Assembly (NCBI RefSeq): GCF_014203735.1
Contig: NZ_JACHJQ010000012.1
Coordinates: forward strand, 1-64,000
DNA: 64,000 bases
DNA from: Actinophytocola algeriensis
GTDB lineage: Bacteria; Actinomycetota; Actinomycetes; Mycobacteriales; Pseudonocardiaceae
Direction of reading: 5' to 3'
Both the position numbers and the translations under genes were made by a program. The notes beneath the pieces were generated by a model, which worked only from the letters and a program-made list of their open reading frames with translations, ran no database searches and had not been told where the DNA came from. Every line of letters starts with the position of its first letter. Positions within the stretch are counted from its first letter, which is position 1. Below are positions 17,126 to 26,033 of this stretch, piece by piece.

Positions 17126-18248
17126 AGGCGTGTCCACCCACGGTGACCTCGCCGATCGTCAGCACCGGCGTGGCGCCGAGGATCGTGCCGATGCGGTCGG
17201 CCTGCGTCTCCAGTTCGCGCCGACGGGCCGCCGTCAGCCGGATGAACGGCTCGACCGTCAGCGCGACCCGTTTCCCCGACCGCTTCTGGTGCCACCGCCC
17301 GCCTACCACCCCGTCGGCCAGCAGCACCTGGAAGTTGCCCTTGGCGCGGGTCGCGGCGAGGCCCGGGTTGAGGCGAACGCGGTCGTTGCCGACGGCGTAG
17401 GCGTAGGTGTCGAAATACGGCAGCAGCCGCAGCCCGCGCGGCGGTTCCTCGGGCACCGCCGTGTCATCCGCCGACACCCACGCGGTCTCGCCCGCCACCG
17501 CCACGGGCGACAAGTCAGCCGACCTGAAAACCTCGCGCGCCCACGCGTCGGGCGCGTTCAGCCAGTTCGCGAACCGTGCGGGCGTGGACGGACCGAAGGC
17601 GTGCAGGTACCGGCGGAGCAGCCACGCGACCGGATCGGCAGGCGGCTCGCCACCGGAAGCGGGCGGCGCGGTGTAGGTGGTCATGCGGCCGCGGTTCGGG
17701 CCGAAGCACACGAGGCCGCGGTTCCCGGCGAGCGGCAGCGCCTGGCGCCACCTCGGCCACTTGCCGCCGAACGCCTCCATCACCGGGTCCCCGGCCCAGG
17801 AGCCGGTCGCCGCGACCACCGCGTCCGACAGTTCGTCGATGGTCAGGGTGGTGTCGCGGACCGCGTCCTCGACGGCGGCGAGCACCTGTTCCGTCTGGTC
17901 GCGAGTCATGCGTATTGGTTCCGGCATGGCCGGGGTCGACGACGGCACCGAGGACAGCGCCGCGATCCACGCGGGCAACTCGGCGGCGGGCAGCAGGTGC
18001 ACGGTGCCGCGCGGCCCGAACGTCTTCACGAGCGTCCGGTCCCGCCACAGCGCGGCCTGGACCGTCTCGCGCGTCGCGTCCGGCAGCCGCAGCGCGATCG
18101 ACAGTTCCGCGGCGGACAGCACCTGGGAGTGCGTGCCCGCCACCGCCGACACGACCTCGGCTGGACCACCGGGGAGCGGCGCGGCGAGGCCGTGCCGGTC
18201 GAGCCGTCGTGCACACACCTGCGACCAGGTCATCGACATCATGGCCAC
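17124..18248 (-). CDS. Winged-helix DNA-binding protein of the HTH_42/AlkZ-like family
   Basis: A 374-aa protein with the repeated winged-helix architecture of the HTH_42 family, which includes the DNA glycosylases AlkZ and YcaQ that excise crosslinked or bulky bases. The catalytic QxQ/QxD segment of those enzymes aligns with HSQ (residues 40-42, AGTHSQVLSAAELSIALR), so activity is uncertain. The conserved GPRGTVHLLP and C-terminal ADGVVGGRWHQKR segments are typical. The stop codon is built at the junction with a MITE-like element, so the native C-terminus may have been a little different. Confidence 0.8.
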   Translation of the reverse strand: MAMMSMTWSQVCARRLDRHGLAAPLPGGPAEVVSAVAGTHSQVLSAAELSIALRLPDATRETVQAALWRDRTLVKTFGPRGTVHLLPAAELPAWIAALSSVPSSTPAMPEPIRMTRDQTEQVLAAVEDAVRDTTLTIDELSDAVVAATGSWAGDPVMEAFGGKWPRWRQALPLAGNRGLVCFGPNRGRMTTYTAPPASGGEPPADPVAWLLRRYLHAFGPSTPARFANWLNAPDAWAREVFRSADLSPVAVAGETAWVSADDTAVPEEPPRGLRLLPYFDTYAYAVGNDRVRLNPGLAATRAKGNFQVLLADGVVGGRWHQKRSGKRVALTVEPFIRLTAARRRELETQADRIGTILGATPVLTIGEVTVGGHA

Positions 18249-18294
18249 ACGCTAACGGCGAACTAGGTCAGGATCGGTCCCATATGCTCCGGTC

Positions 18295-19239
18295 ATGAGC
18301 GCCGGTCGTCTCCTCGCCCTGCTGTCCCTCCTCCAGACACCGAGGGAGTGGCCGGGCAGCGAGCTCGCCCGCAGGCTGGCGGTCAGCCCGAGGACCGTGC
18401 GGCGCGACATCGAGCGGCTGCGCGACCTCGGGTACCCGGTCGAGGCGACGATGGGCGCCGAGGGCGGGTACCGCCTCGTGGCCGGCTCCGCGGTGCCGCC
18501 GCTCCTGCTCGACGACGAGGAGGCGGTGGCGATGGCGGTCGGCCTGCGCGCCGCCGCCGGGCAGGCGGTGCAGGGCATCGAGGAGGCGTCGGTCCGCGCG
18601 CTCACCAAGCTCGAGCGGGTGCTGCCGTCGCGGCTGCGGTACCGGGTCGGCGCGCTCACCTCCGCGACCGTCCCGCTCATCACCGGCGAACAGCAGCCCG
18701 TTGATCCAGGTCAACTGACCGGGATCGCGAGCGCGGCCACCAACCACGAGCGGCTGCGCTTCACCTACTCCGATCACGACGGCACGGAGACCAAGCGGCA
18801 CGTCGAGCCGTACCGGCTGATCGCGGCGGGCCGGCGCTGGTACCTCGCCGCGTTCGACCTCGAGCGCGACGACTGGCGACTGTTCCGGGTCGACCGTATT
18901 GCGAACGCGCTGCCGACCCGCGCCCGCTACGAGCCGCGCGAGCTGCCGGAAGGCGACCCCGCGTCGTTCGCCACCAGTAAGCTCTACTCCCTCGCGCCCA
19001 CCTACGAGGCGGTGGTCGTCGTCGACCTGCCAGCGGACCGCGTGCCCGCCCACCTCGGCACGGCGCAGCCGGTCGACGATCGCCGCAGCCGGGTGCGCGC
19101 GGGCGCGGACACCCTCGAGTGGCTGGCATATCGGTTCGCCACGGCGGGCTGCGAGTTCACCGTCGAGGAACCCCGCGAGCTGGTCGACTACCTGCGCGAA
19201 CTGGGGAGTCGCGTGGCTCGGGCGACAAATCGAGAATGA
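18295..19239 (+). CDS. WYL-domain HTH transcriptional regulator
   Basis: A 314-aa regulator with a DeoR/YafY HTH (residues 3-58, SPRTVRRDIERLRDLGYPVEA) and a WYL domain (about 140-205, AAGRRWYLAAFDLERDDWRLFRVDR). It closely resembles the regulator at the left end of the window in layout and motifs, and the two are probably paralogues. It sits upstream of the DGPF/ECF42 genes, separated by their own promoter, and divergent (46-bp gap) from the winged-helix gene. The target is unknown. Confidence 0.9.
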   Translation: MSAGRLLALLSLLQTPREWPGSELARRLAVSPRTVRRDIERLRDLGYPVEATMGAEGGYRLVAGSAVPPLLLDDEEAVAMAVGLRAAAGQAVQGIEEASVRALTKLERVLPSRLRYRVGALTSATVPLITGEQQPVDPGQLTGIASAATNHERLRFTYSDHDGTETKRHVEPYRLIAAGRRWYLAAFDLERDDWRLFRVDRIANALPTRARYEPRELPEGDPASFATSKLYSLAPTYEAVVVVDLPADRVPAHLGTAQPVDDRRSRVRAGADTLEWLAYRFATAGCEFTVEEPRELVDYLRELGSRVARATNRE

Positions 19240-19241
19240 GG

Positions 19242-19268
19242 TGTCGAAACCCGGTCCGGTCGTTCGAC
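19242..19268 (+). promoter_or_regulatory. Probable ECF42-type promoter for the DGPF-sigma operon
   Basis: TGTCGAAA at 19242-19249 and CGAC at 19265-19268 are spaced as -35 and -10 elements. From memory, ECF42 sigma factors recognise TGTCGA (-35) and CGA-type (-10) motifs upstream of their own operons. The site precedes the first DGPF gene by about 80 bases, which fits autoregulation by the ECF42 protein encoded downstream. Confidence 0.65.
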
Positions 19269-19347
19269 GTGAGGTCAGCGGCCAGGTTTCGGCGCGAGTT
19301 CGCCCCCCGCGCGAGACAGGAAAGGCGAGACAGGAAGGACTGAACGC

Positions 19348-19776
19348 ATGCGCTTCATGGTCATCCGCAAGGCAGACGAGGAAACCGAGGCCGGTGTGGC
19401 GCCGAGCCAGGAGCTGCTCGACGCCATGGGCCGCTACAACGAAGAAATGATCAAGGCCGGCGTCATGTTGTCCGGCGACGGGCTCATGGCCTCCAGCAAG
19501 GGGGCCAAGGTGCGGTTCTCCACCACCGGGAAGACGACGGTGATCGACGGTCCTTTCGCCGAGGCGAAGGAGCTGGTCGCCGGATATTCGATCCTCGAGG
19601 TCGACTCGCTGGCGGAAGTCATCGAATGGGTGAAGAAGTGGCCGGTCGAGGACGGCCACGGCAACGCCGAGATCGAGATCCGCCAGATCGCCGAGATCGA
19701 CGACTTCGGTGACTCGATGACCGACGAGAACGTCGAGCACACCCGGCGCCTCCGCGACCTGACCGACGGCAAGTAG
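19348..19776 (+). CDS. DGPF/YCII-domain protein 1
   Basis: A 142-aa protein with a ferredoxin-like YCII fold and the family signature VIDGPFAEAKELVAGYSI. A good AAGGA site precedes ATG. DGPF proteins are the standard genomic partners of ECF42 sigma factors; their biochemical role is not established. It is the first gene of a three-gene unit ending in the sigma factor. It resembles the next gene closely, so the two arose by duplication. Confidence 0.9.
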   Translation: MRFMVIRKADEETEAGVAPSQELLDAMGRYNEEMIKAGVMLSGDGLMASSKGAKVRFSTTGKTTVIDGPFAEAKELVAGYSILEVDSLAEVIEWVKKWPVEDGHGNAEIEIRQIAEIDDFGDSMTDENVEHTRRLRDLTDGK

Positions 19777-19786
19777 AGGAGGACCT

Positions 19787-20173
19787 ATGCGATTCCTTGT
19801 GATGGTGAAGGCGGACGAGGGTTTCGAGAAAGGTGCGGTCCCGTCCGCGGACGAGCTGGCGGCGATGGGGCGGTACAACGACGAGCTGATCAAGGCGGGT
19901 GTGCTGCTCGCCGGTGAGGGGCTGCTCGAGTCGGCGCGCGGTGCGCGGGTCAAGTTCACGAACGGCATCCCGACGGTGATCGACGGCCCGTTCGCCGAGG
20001 CGAAGGAGCTGGTGGCCGGGTTCTGGCTGCTCGACGTCAAGTCCAAGGAGGAGGCGATCGAGTGGGTGAAGCGGGTCCCGTGCGTCGGCGGCGCCGAGTC
20101 CGCCATCGAGATCCGCCAGGTCTACGAAGCCGAGGACCTCATCGCCGCGGTGAACACGAACCACGGGGAGTAG
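19787..20173 (+). CDS. DGPF/YCII-domain protein 2
   Basis: A 128-aa YCII-fold protein with the same DGPF signature (VIDGPFAEAKELVAGFWL), 10 bases after the first copy, behind an AGGAGG ribosome site. It is shorter at the C-terminus than its neighbour. It is co-transcribed with the ECF42 sigma factor 16 bases downstream. The function is unknown; in related systems DGPF proteins accompany, but are not shown to be, anti-sigma factors. Confidence 0.9.
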   Translation: MRFLVMVKADEGFEKGAVPSADELAAMGRYNDELIKAGVLLAGEGLLESARGARVKFTNGIPTVIDGPFAEAKELVAGFWLLDVKSKEEAIEWVKRVPCVGGAESAIEIRQVYEAEDLIAAVNTNHGE

Positions 20174-20189
20174 CTGCTTTGATAGGCGC

Positions 20190-21443
20190 ATGCCGACGCT
20201 GGAGACCCAACGTGCGATAGACGCCGTGTGGCGCATCGAGTCGGCCCGGCTCATCGCCGGGCTCACCCGGATGGTGCACGACGTCGGCCTGGCCGAGGAG
20301 CTCGCGCAGGACGCGCTGGTCGCGGCGCTGGAGCAGTGGCCGGAGTCGGGTGTCCCGGACAACCCGGGCGCCTGGCTCATGGCCATCGCCAAACGGCGCG
20401 CCATCGACATGTTCCGCCGCCGCGAGACGCTGACACGCAAGGTCACCGAGATCGGCCGCGATCTGGAGACCGCCGAGCTGCCCACCGCGGAGCCGGACTT
20501 CGACGCGATCCACTCCAACATCTCCGACGACCTGCTGCGCCTGGTGTTCATCTCCTGCCACCCGGTCCTGTCCACCGAGGCCAGGGTGGCGCTCACGCTG
20601 CGCCTCCTGGGCGGCCTGACCACCGACGAGATCGCCCGCGCCTTCCTCACGCCGGAGGCGACGATCGCGCAGCGGATCGTGCGGGCCAAGAAGACCCTCG
20701 CCCAGAAGAAGATCCCGTTCGAGGTGCCTGCCGCGAGCGAGCTGGAGGAGCGGCTCGCGTCCGTGCTGGAGGTCGTCTACCTGGTCTTCAACGAGGGCTA
20801 CGCGGCCACCGGCGGTGACGACTGGATGCGGCCCGGGCTGTGCGAGGACGCGATGCGGCTCGGCCGGATCCTCGCCGAGCTGGTGCCCAAGGAGCCGGAG
20901 GCGCACGGCCTGATCGCGTTGATGGAGATCCAGGCCTCCCGGGCCCGGGCGAGGACGACGTCGGACGGTACACCCGTACTGCTCAACGACCAGGACCGGT
21001 CGCGGTGGGACCAGCTCCTGATCCGGCGCGGCCTCACGGCACTGGAACGCGCGGCCGAGCTCGGGCAGCCCATGGGGCCGTACGTGCTGCAGGCGGAGAT
21101 CGCCGCGTGCCATGCCAGGGCACGCACCCCGGAGGAGACCGACTGGGTGCGGATCGCCGCCCTGTACGCGCGCCTGGTGCAGCTCGTGCCCTCGCCGGTC
21201 GTCGAGCTGAACCGCGGCGTCGCGCTGTCGATGGCGTTCGGCCCGGAGGCCGGGCTCAAGGTCGTCGACGAGCTCGTCGACGAACCGTCGCTGAGGAACT
21301 ACCACCTGCTGCCCAGCGTGCGCGGTGACCTGCTGGCCAAGCTCGGCCGGGCCGAGGAGGCACGCGCGGAGTTCGAGCGGGCCGCCGGGCTCACCCGCAA
21401 CGAGCGGGAGCGGGCACTGCTGCTGAAGCGGGCGGCGGAATGA
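20190..21443 (+). CDS. ECF42-group RNA polymerase sigma factor
   Basis: A 417-aa sigma factor. The sigma-2 region is N-terminal (VHDVGLAEELAQDALVAALEQWPESG, the LMAIAKRRAIDMFRR core), sigma-4 spans about residues 110-170 (LTLRLLGGLTTDEIARAFLTPEATIAQRIVRAKK), and a C-terminal extension of over 200 residues has TPR-like helices, which defines the ECF42/SigJ-like class with DUF6596. The extension is thought to control activity in place of a separate anti-sigma factor. It sits downstream of two DGPF genes and probably drives the TGTCGA-type promoter before them. The stop overlaps the LacI start (ATGA). Confidence 0.93.
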   Translation: MPTLETQRAIDAVWRIESARLIAGLTRMVHDVGLAEELAQDALVAALEQWPESGVPDNPGAWLMAIAKRRAIDMFRRRETLTRKVTEIGRDLETAELPTAEPDFDAIHSNISDDLLRLVFISCHPVLSTEARVALTLRLLGGLTTDEIARAFLTPEATIAQRIVRAKKTLAQKKIPFEVPAASELEERLASVLEVVYLVFNEGYAATGGDDWMRPGLCEDAMRLGRILAELVPKEPEAHGLIALMEIQASRARARTTSDGTPVLLNDQDRSRWDQLLIRRGLTALERAAELGQPMGPYVLQAEIAACHARARTPEETDWVRIAALYARLVQLVPSPVVELNRGVALSMAFGPEAGLKVVDELVDEPSLRNYHLLPSVRGDLLAKLGRAEEARAEFERAAGLTRNERERALLLKRAAE

Positions 21444-22465
21444 CCGACAACACCCCTGGCATGAAGGACGTCGCCGCGGTCGCGGGCGTGTCCATCGGCA
21501 CCGTGTCGAACGTGCTGAACCGCCCGCAACTGGTCAGCGAGGCGACGCGGCTGCGCGTGCAGGCCGCGATCGTCGAGCTGGGCTTCGTCCGCAACGAGAC
21601 CGCGCGCCAGCTGCGGGCGGGGCACAGCAGGACCATCGCGTACGTGGTGATGGACGCGGCGAACCCGTTCTTCAACGACGTGGCGCGCGGTGTCGAGGAG
21701 GAGGCCCGCGCCGAGGGCATGGTCGTCTACCTGTGCAACTCCAACCAGGACGGCAGCCGCGAACGCGAGTACCTCGAGCGGCTGCGCGAGCAGCGGGTGC
21801 AGGGCGTGCTGATCACGCCGATCGACCCGGTCGGCGAGCGGCTCGCGGAGATGCCCGGCCGCGGCATGCCGGTCGTGCTGGTCGACTGCCAGTCCGCCGA
21901 CGAGTCGCAGTGCTCGGTCGCGGTCGACGACGTGCTCGGCGGCGAGCTGGCCATGACCCACCTGCTCGAGACCGGGCACGAGCGGATCGCGTTCGTCGGC
22001 GGCCCCATGACCGTGCAGCAGGTCCGCGACCGCCACGAAGGCGCGCGACAGGCCACCCTGGCCGTGGACCGGCCGGTCGAGCTGGTGCGGATGGAGACCG
22101 AGGCGTTGACCGTCGCGGAGGGCAGGCGTGCGGGGGAGCGGCTCGTCGGGCTGCCTGCCGAGCGGCGGCCGACCGCCGCGTTCTGCGCCAACGACCTGCT
22201 CGCGCTCGGCCTGCTGCAGGTCATGACCCGGCAGGGGCTGTCGGTGCCGAAGGATCTCGCGGTCGTCGGCTACGACGACATCGAGTTCGCGGAGGCGGCC
22301 GCCGTGCCGCTCACCTCGGTGCGCCAGCCGAGGGAGCTGCTCGGCAGGACCGCGGCGCGGTTGCTCCTGGAGGAGGCGTCCGGCGAGGCGTCGCACAAGC
22401 ACCAACAGGTCCGGTTCCGGCCGGAGCTGGTCGTGCGGGCGTCGACCCGGATCCACCGGCCTTGA
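21440..22465 (+). CDS. LacI family repressor of the rhamnose operon
   Basis: A 341-aa LacI/GalR repressor. The N-terminal HTH and hinge are canonical (MKDVAAVAGVSIGTVSNVLNRPQLVSEATRLRV, residues 8-40) and the rest is a type I periplasmic-binding fold. Its stop codon lies inside the -35 region of the rhaEW-type gene, and a LacI-type operator follows that promoter. Control of rhamnose catabolism is thus inferred from position. The start overlaps the end of the sigma-factor gene, so some read-through expression is likely. Confidence 0.92.
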   Translation: MTDNTPGMKDVAAVAGVSIGTVSNVLNRPQLVSEATRLRVQAAIVELGFVRNETARQLRAGHSRTIAYVVMDAANPFFNDVARGVEEEARAEGMVVYLCNSNQDGSREREYLERLREQRVQGVLITPIDPVGERLAEMPGRGMPVVLVDCQSADESQCSVAVDDVLGGELAMTHLLETGHERIAFVGGPMTVQQVRDRHEGARQATLAVDRPVELVRMETEALTVAEGRRAGERLVGLPAERRPTAAFCANDLLALGLLQVMTRQGLSVPKDLAVVGYDDIEFAEAAAVPLTSVRQPRELLGRTAARLLLEEASGEASHKHQQVRFRPELVVRASTRIHRP

Positions 22466-22516
22466 CACCCCCGGCACGGCTCCACCATGCTGATGGCCGC
22501 ATTGAAACGTTTAACT
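22462..22516 (+). promoter_or_regulatory. Promoter and LacI-type operator of the rhamnose operon
   Basis: TTGACA (22462-22467), an 18-base spacer and CATGCT (22486-22491) make a good -35/-10 pair. Immediately after the expected start point lies TTGAAACGTTTAAC (22502-22515), a near-palindrome with the central CG typical of LacI/GalR operators. Binding there would block initiation. The -35 overlaps the stop codon of the regulator gene. Confidence 0.75.
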
Positions 22517-22532
22517 CGAAGCCGAGGGCGGC

Positions 22533-24554
22533 ATGACTGACCAGGTCGAGGCGTTGTTGCGACGGAGCAACCGGCTCGGATCCGATCCCCGCAACACCAA
22601 CTACGCCGGCGGCAACACGTCCGCCAAGACCACCGCCGCTGATCCGGTCACCGGCACCTCCGTTGAGCTGTTGTACGTCAAGGGATCCGGCGGCGACCTC
22701 GGCACGCTGACCGCGGACGGCCTCGCGGTGCTGCGGCTCGACCGCCTCCGCGCGCTGACCGGTGTCTACCCGGGTGTCGAGCGCGAGGACGAGATGGTCG
22801 CCGCGTTCGACTTCTGCCTGCACGGCAAGGGCGGCGCGGCACCGTCGATCGACACCGCCATGCACGGCCTGGTCGAGCAGGCACACGTCGACCACCTGCA
22901 CCCCGACGCCGGCATCGCGTTCGCGACCGCCGCCGACGGGCCCGAGCTGACCCGCCGGTGCTTCGGCGACCGCGTGGTCTGGGTGCCGTGGCGGCGGCCG
23001 GGATTCCAGCTGGGGCTGGACATCGCGGCCGTGCAGCGGGACAACCCGCGGGCCATCGGAGTGATCCTCGGCGGCCACGGCATCACCGCCTGGGGTACCA
23101 CCACCGACGAGTGCGAGGCCAGCTCGCTGGAGATCATCGCCACGGCCCAGCGCTACCTCGACGAGCACGGCAGGCCCGACCCGTTCGGCGCCGTCGTGGT
23201 CGAGACGCTCGCCCCCGCCGACCGCGCGCTGCTGGCCGCACGCATCGCCCCGGCCGTCCGCGGTCTCGTGTCCACCGACCACCCGCAGGTCGGGCACTTC
23301 ACCGACTCGGCGGGGGTGCTGGACTTCCTCGCCCGCGAACGCCTGGGTGAGCTCGCCGCGAAGGGCACCAGCTGCCCCGACCACTTCCTGCGCACCAAGG
23401 TCCGCCCGCTCGTACTCGACGTGCCGCCGACCACCCCGCTGGAGGCGCTCCTCGCGCGCCTGCGGGAACTGCACGAGGCCTACCGCGCCGACTACCGCGC
23501 CTACTACGAGCGCTACGCCGACGCGGACAGCCCGCCCATGCGCGGCGCCGACCCGGCCATCGTGCTGGTGCCCGGCGTCGGCATGTTCAGCTTCGGCGCG
23601 GACAAGCAGACCGCGCGCGTCGCGGGCGAGTTCTACGTCAACGCCATCAACGTGATGCGGGGCGCCGAGTCGGTCTCGGCCTACGAGCCGATCGAGGAAC
23701 GCGAGAAGTTCCGCATCGAGTACTGGGCGCTGGAGGAGGCGAAGCTGCGCCGTCGTCCCAAGCCGAAGCCCCTCGCCACCCGCGTCGCGTTCGTCACCGG
23801 CGGCGGCTCGGGCATCGGCCGCGCCACCGCGCTGCGGCTCGCGGCCGAGGGCGCGTGCGTGGTCGTCGCCGACCGCGACCCGGACTCGGCGAAGCAGGTC
23901 GCCGAGGAGATCGGCGAGACCGGGCTCGCCGTGACCGTCGACGTGACCGACGAGAACGCGATCGCCGCCGCGTTCCGTACGGCTGTACTGGCGTTCGGCG
24001 GCGTCGACCTCGTGGTCAACAACGCGGGTCTGTCGGTGTCGAAACCGTTGCTGGAGACCACGGAGGAGGACTGGGACCGCCAGCACGACGTGATGGCGAA
24101 GGGCTCGTTCCTCGTCTCGCGTGAGGCCGCGCGGATCATGGTCGAGCAGGGCATCGGCGGCGACATCGTCTACATCTCCAGCAAGAACGCCGTGTTCGCC
24201 GGCCCCAACAACGTCGCGTACGGGGCGGCGAAGGCCGATCAGGCGCACCAGGTCCGGCTGCTCGCCGCCGAACTGGGCGAGTACGGGATCCGCGTCAACG
24301 GCATCAACCCGGACGGCGTGGTCCGCGGCTCCGGGATCTTCGCGGGCGGCTGGGGCGCGCAGCGCGCCGCCGTGTACGGGGTGCCGGAGGAGGAGCTGGG
24401 TGCGTTCTACGCCAAGCGAACGCTGCTGAAGCGGGAGGTGCTGCCGGAGCACGTGGCGGCGGCGGTCGTCGCGCTGTGCGCCGGTGACCTGTCGCTGACG
24501 ACCGGGTCGCACGTCCCGGTGGACGCCGGGGTGGCCGCGGCCTTCCTGCGGTGA
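22533..24554 (+). CDS. Bifunctional rhamnulose-1-phosphate aldolase/lactaldehyde dehydrogenase
   Basis: A 673-aa fusion. Residues 1-400 form a class II aldolase (zinc ligands in VDHLHPD and GGHGI). Residues about 410-673 form a short-chain dehydrogenase with GGGSGIGRATALRLA, NNAG and the YGAAK catalytic Tyr/Lys. Such fusions (RhaE-W/RhaD types) split L-rhamnulose-1-phosphate and oxidise the lactaldehyde formed. It is first in a two-gene operon with rhamnulokinase, under a LacI-type operator. Rhamnose isomerase is not in the window and may be elsewhere. Confidence 0.9.
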   Translation: MTDQVEALLRRSNRLGSDPRNTNYAGGNTSAKTTAADPVTGTSVELLYVKGSGGDLGTLTADGLAVLRLDRLRALTGVYPGVEREDEMVAAFDFCLHGKGGAAPSIDTAMHGLVEQAHVDHLHPDAGIAFATAADGPELTRRCFGDRVVWVPWRRPGFQLGLDIAAVQRDNPRAIGVILGGHGITAWGTTTDECEASSLEIIATAQRYLDEHGRPDPFGAVVVETLAPADRALLAARIAPAVRGLVSTDHPQVGHFTDSAGVLDFLARERLGELAAKGTSCPDHFLRTKVRPLVLDVPPTTPLEALLARLRELHEAYRADYRAYYERYADADSPPMRGADPAIVLVPGVGMFSFGADKQTARVAGEFYVNAINVMRGAESVSAYEPIEEREKFRIEYWALEEAKLRRRPKPKPLATRVAFVTGGGSGIGRATALRLAAEGACVVVADRDPDSAKQVAEEIGETGLAVTVDVTDENAIAAAFRTAVLAFGGVDLVVNNAGLSVSKPLLETTEEDWDRQHDVMAKGSFLVSREAARIMVEQGIGGDIVYISSKNAVFAGPNNVAYGAAKADQAHQVRLLAAELGEYGIRVNGINPDGVVRGSGIFAGGWGAQRAAVYGVPEEELGAFYAKRTLLKREVLPEHVAAAVVALCAGDLSLTTGSHVPVDAGVAAAFLR

Positions 24555-25930
24555 CGGCGATGCGGAACGTCCGGGTCGCCGCGGCCGACCTCGGTGCGGC
24601 CAGCGGCCGGGTGATCGTCGGCGAGGCCGGCGCGGACTCGCTGGCGCTGCGGGAGGTGCACCGGTTCCCGAACCGTCCGGTGCGGGCGGGGCGCACCCTG
24701 CACTGGGACATCCTCGCGCTGTACCAGGGAGTTCTCGACGGGTTACGCGCGGCCGGGCCGGTCGACGGGATCGGCATCGACTCGTGGGCCGTCGACTACG
24801 GGCTCCTCGACGCGGACGGCGCCTTGCTCGGCAACCCGGTGCACTACCGCGACGAGCGGACCGCGGGCGCGAAGGGCAACCTGGAACGCCTCGGCGCGCG
24901 GGAGCTGTACGCGACGACGGGGCTGCAGTTCCTGCCGTTCAACACGATCCACCAGCTGGCCGCCGAGCCGCGGCTCGGGATCGCGCACCGGCTGCTGCTG
25001 ATCCCGGATCTGCTCGCGTACTGGCTGACCGGGGAGCAGGGCGCGGAGGTCACCAACGCGTCGACGACGCAGCTCCTCGACGTGAAGACCCGCAGGTGGG
25101 CGACGGGCCTGATGGCGAACGCGGGCGTCGATCCCGCGCTGTTCCCCGAGTTGCGGGAGCCCGGGACGGTGATCGGGGACGCGGACGGCACGCCCGTGAT
25201 CGCCGTCGGCTCCCACGACACGGCGTCCGCGGTGGTCGGCGTGCCCGCGGAACACGAGCGGTTCGCCTACATCTCGTGCGGCACGTGGTCGCTGGTCGGG
25301 GTGGAACTGGACACGCCGGTGCTCACGGAAGCCAGCAGGGAAGCCAACTTCACCAACGAGCTGGGCGTCGACGGCACCGTCCGCTACCTGCGCAACGTGA
25401 TGGGGTTGTGGCTGCTGCAGGAATGCGTGCGCGAGTGGGGTGCGGACACCGGGGAGTTGTTGCGGGAGGCGGAGAAGCGGCCGAGGGCGGCCGTGATCGA
25501 CCCCGACGACCCCGTGTTCCTGCCGCCCGGCGCCATGGCCGCGCGGATCGCCGACGCGTGCGAGCGGGCGGACCAGCCGGTGCCCGAGGACCGGCCCGCC
25601 ATCGTGCGGTGCGTTGTGGACAGTCTGGCCGACGCGCACCGGCGGGCCGTCGAGGACGCGCAGGCGTTGTCCGGCAAGGCGGTCGACGTCGTGCACATGG
25701 TCGGCGGCGGCGCCAGGAACACGTTGCTGTGCCAGTTGACCGCGGACGCGTGCGGCCTGCCGGTGGTCGCGGGTCCGGTCGAGGCGACCGCCATCGGGAA
25801 CGTGCTCGTGCAGGCGAGGGCGCTCGGCGCGCTGGCCGGTGACCTGACCCGGCTGCGCGCCCTGATCAGGGCCACGCAGCCGGTCACCCGCTATCAGCCA
25901 GTGCCACGCCCTCGCTCCGCTCGCGGGTGA
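24551..25930 (+). CDS. rhaB: Rhamnulokinase
   Basis: A 459-aa FGGY-type sugar kinase with the N-terminal phosphate loop AADLGAASGRV, substrate segment GIGIDSWAVDYGLLD, and adenosine motif HMVGGGARNTLLCQLTAD. Members of this group phosphorylate L-rhamnulose. The GTG start overlaps the stop of the aldolase/dehydrogenase gene. The last residues (PRPRSARG) are encoded within the start of a GC-rich intergenic repeat, so the original C-terminus may have been altered. Confidence 0.9.
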   Translation: MTAMRNVRVAAADLGAASGRVIVGEAGADSLALREVHRFPNRPVRAGRTLHWDILALYQGVLDGLRAAGPVDGIGIDSWAVDYGLLDADGALLGNPVHYRDERTAGAKGNLERLGARELYATTGLQFLPFNTIHQLAAEPRLGIAHRLLLIPDLLAYWLTGEQGAEVTNASTTQLLDVKTRRWATGLMANAGVDPALFPELREPGTVIGDADGTPVIAVGSHDTASAVVGVPAEHERFAYISCGTWSLVGVELDTPVLTEASREANFTNELGVDGTVRYLRNVMGLWLLQECVREWGADTGELLREAEKRPRAAVIDPDDPVFLPPGAMAARIADACERADQPVPEDRPAIVRCVVDSLADAHRRAVEDAQALSGKAVDVVHMVGGGARNTLLCQLTADACGLPVVAGPVEATAIGNVLVQARALGALAGDLTRLRALIRATQPVTRYQPVPRPRSARG

Positions 25931-26033
25931 GGCGGCCTGATCCGGTGTCTTCCCTCCTGCGCTGCTCGGGCGGCTCGCTTCGCTCGCGGCCCTCCGCTGC
26001 TCGTCAGTCCAGACACCGGCGGCCGCCTCACAG
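25929..26033. terminator. Long inverted repeat between convergent rhaB and GH16 genes
   Basis: GAGGCGGCC...CCGGTGTCT on the left pairs with AGACACCGG...GGCCGCCTC on the right around a loop of about 57 bases that itself contains short GCTCG/CGAGC-type repeats. It fills the whole gap between two convergent genes, so a bidirectional terminator is the simplest role. The dense CTCCGCTCG-type words resemble dispersed intergenic repeats of actinomycetes. Confidence 0.5.

Noticed and set aside
22311-24512. 733-codon minus-strand frame opposite the rhamnose aldolase/dehydrogenase
   Set aside because: Shadow of the conserved plus-strand gene; no motif or ribosome site.
25929-26033. Insertion sequence remnant between rhaB and the GH16 gene
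   Set aside because: The inverted repeat has no transposase remnant or target duplication; a terminator or dispersed short repeat is more likely.
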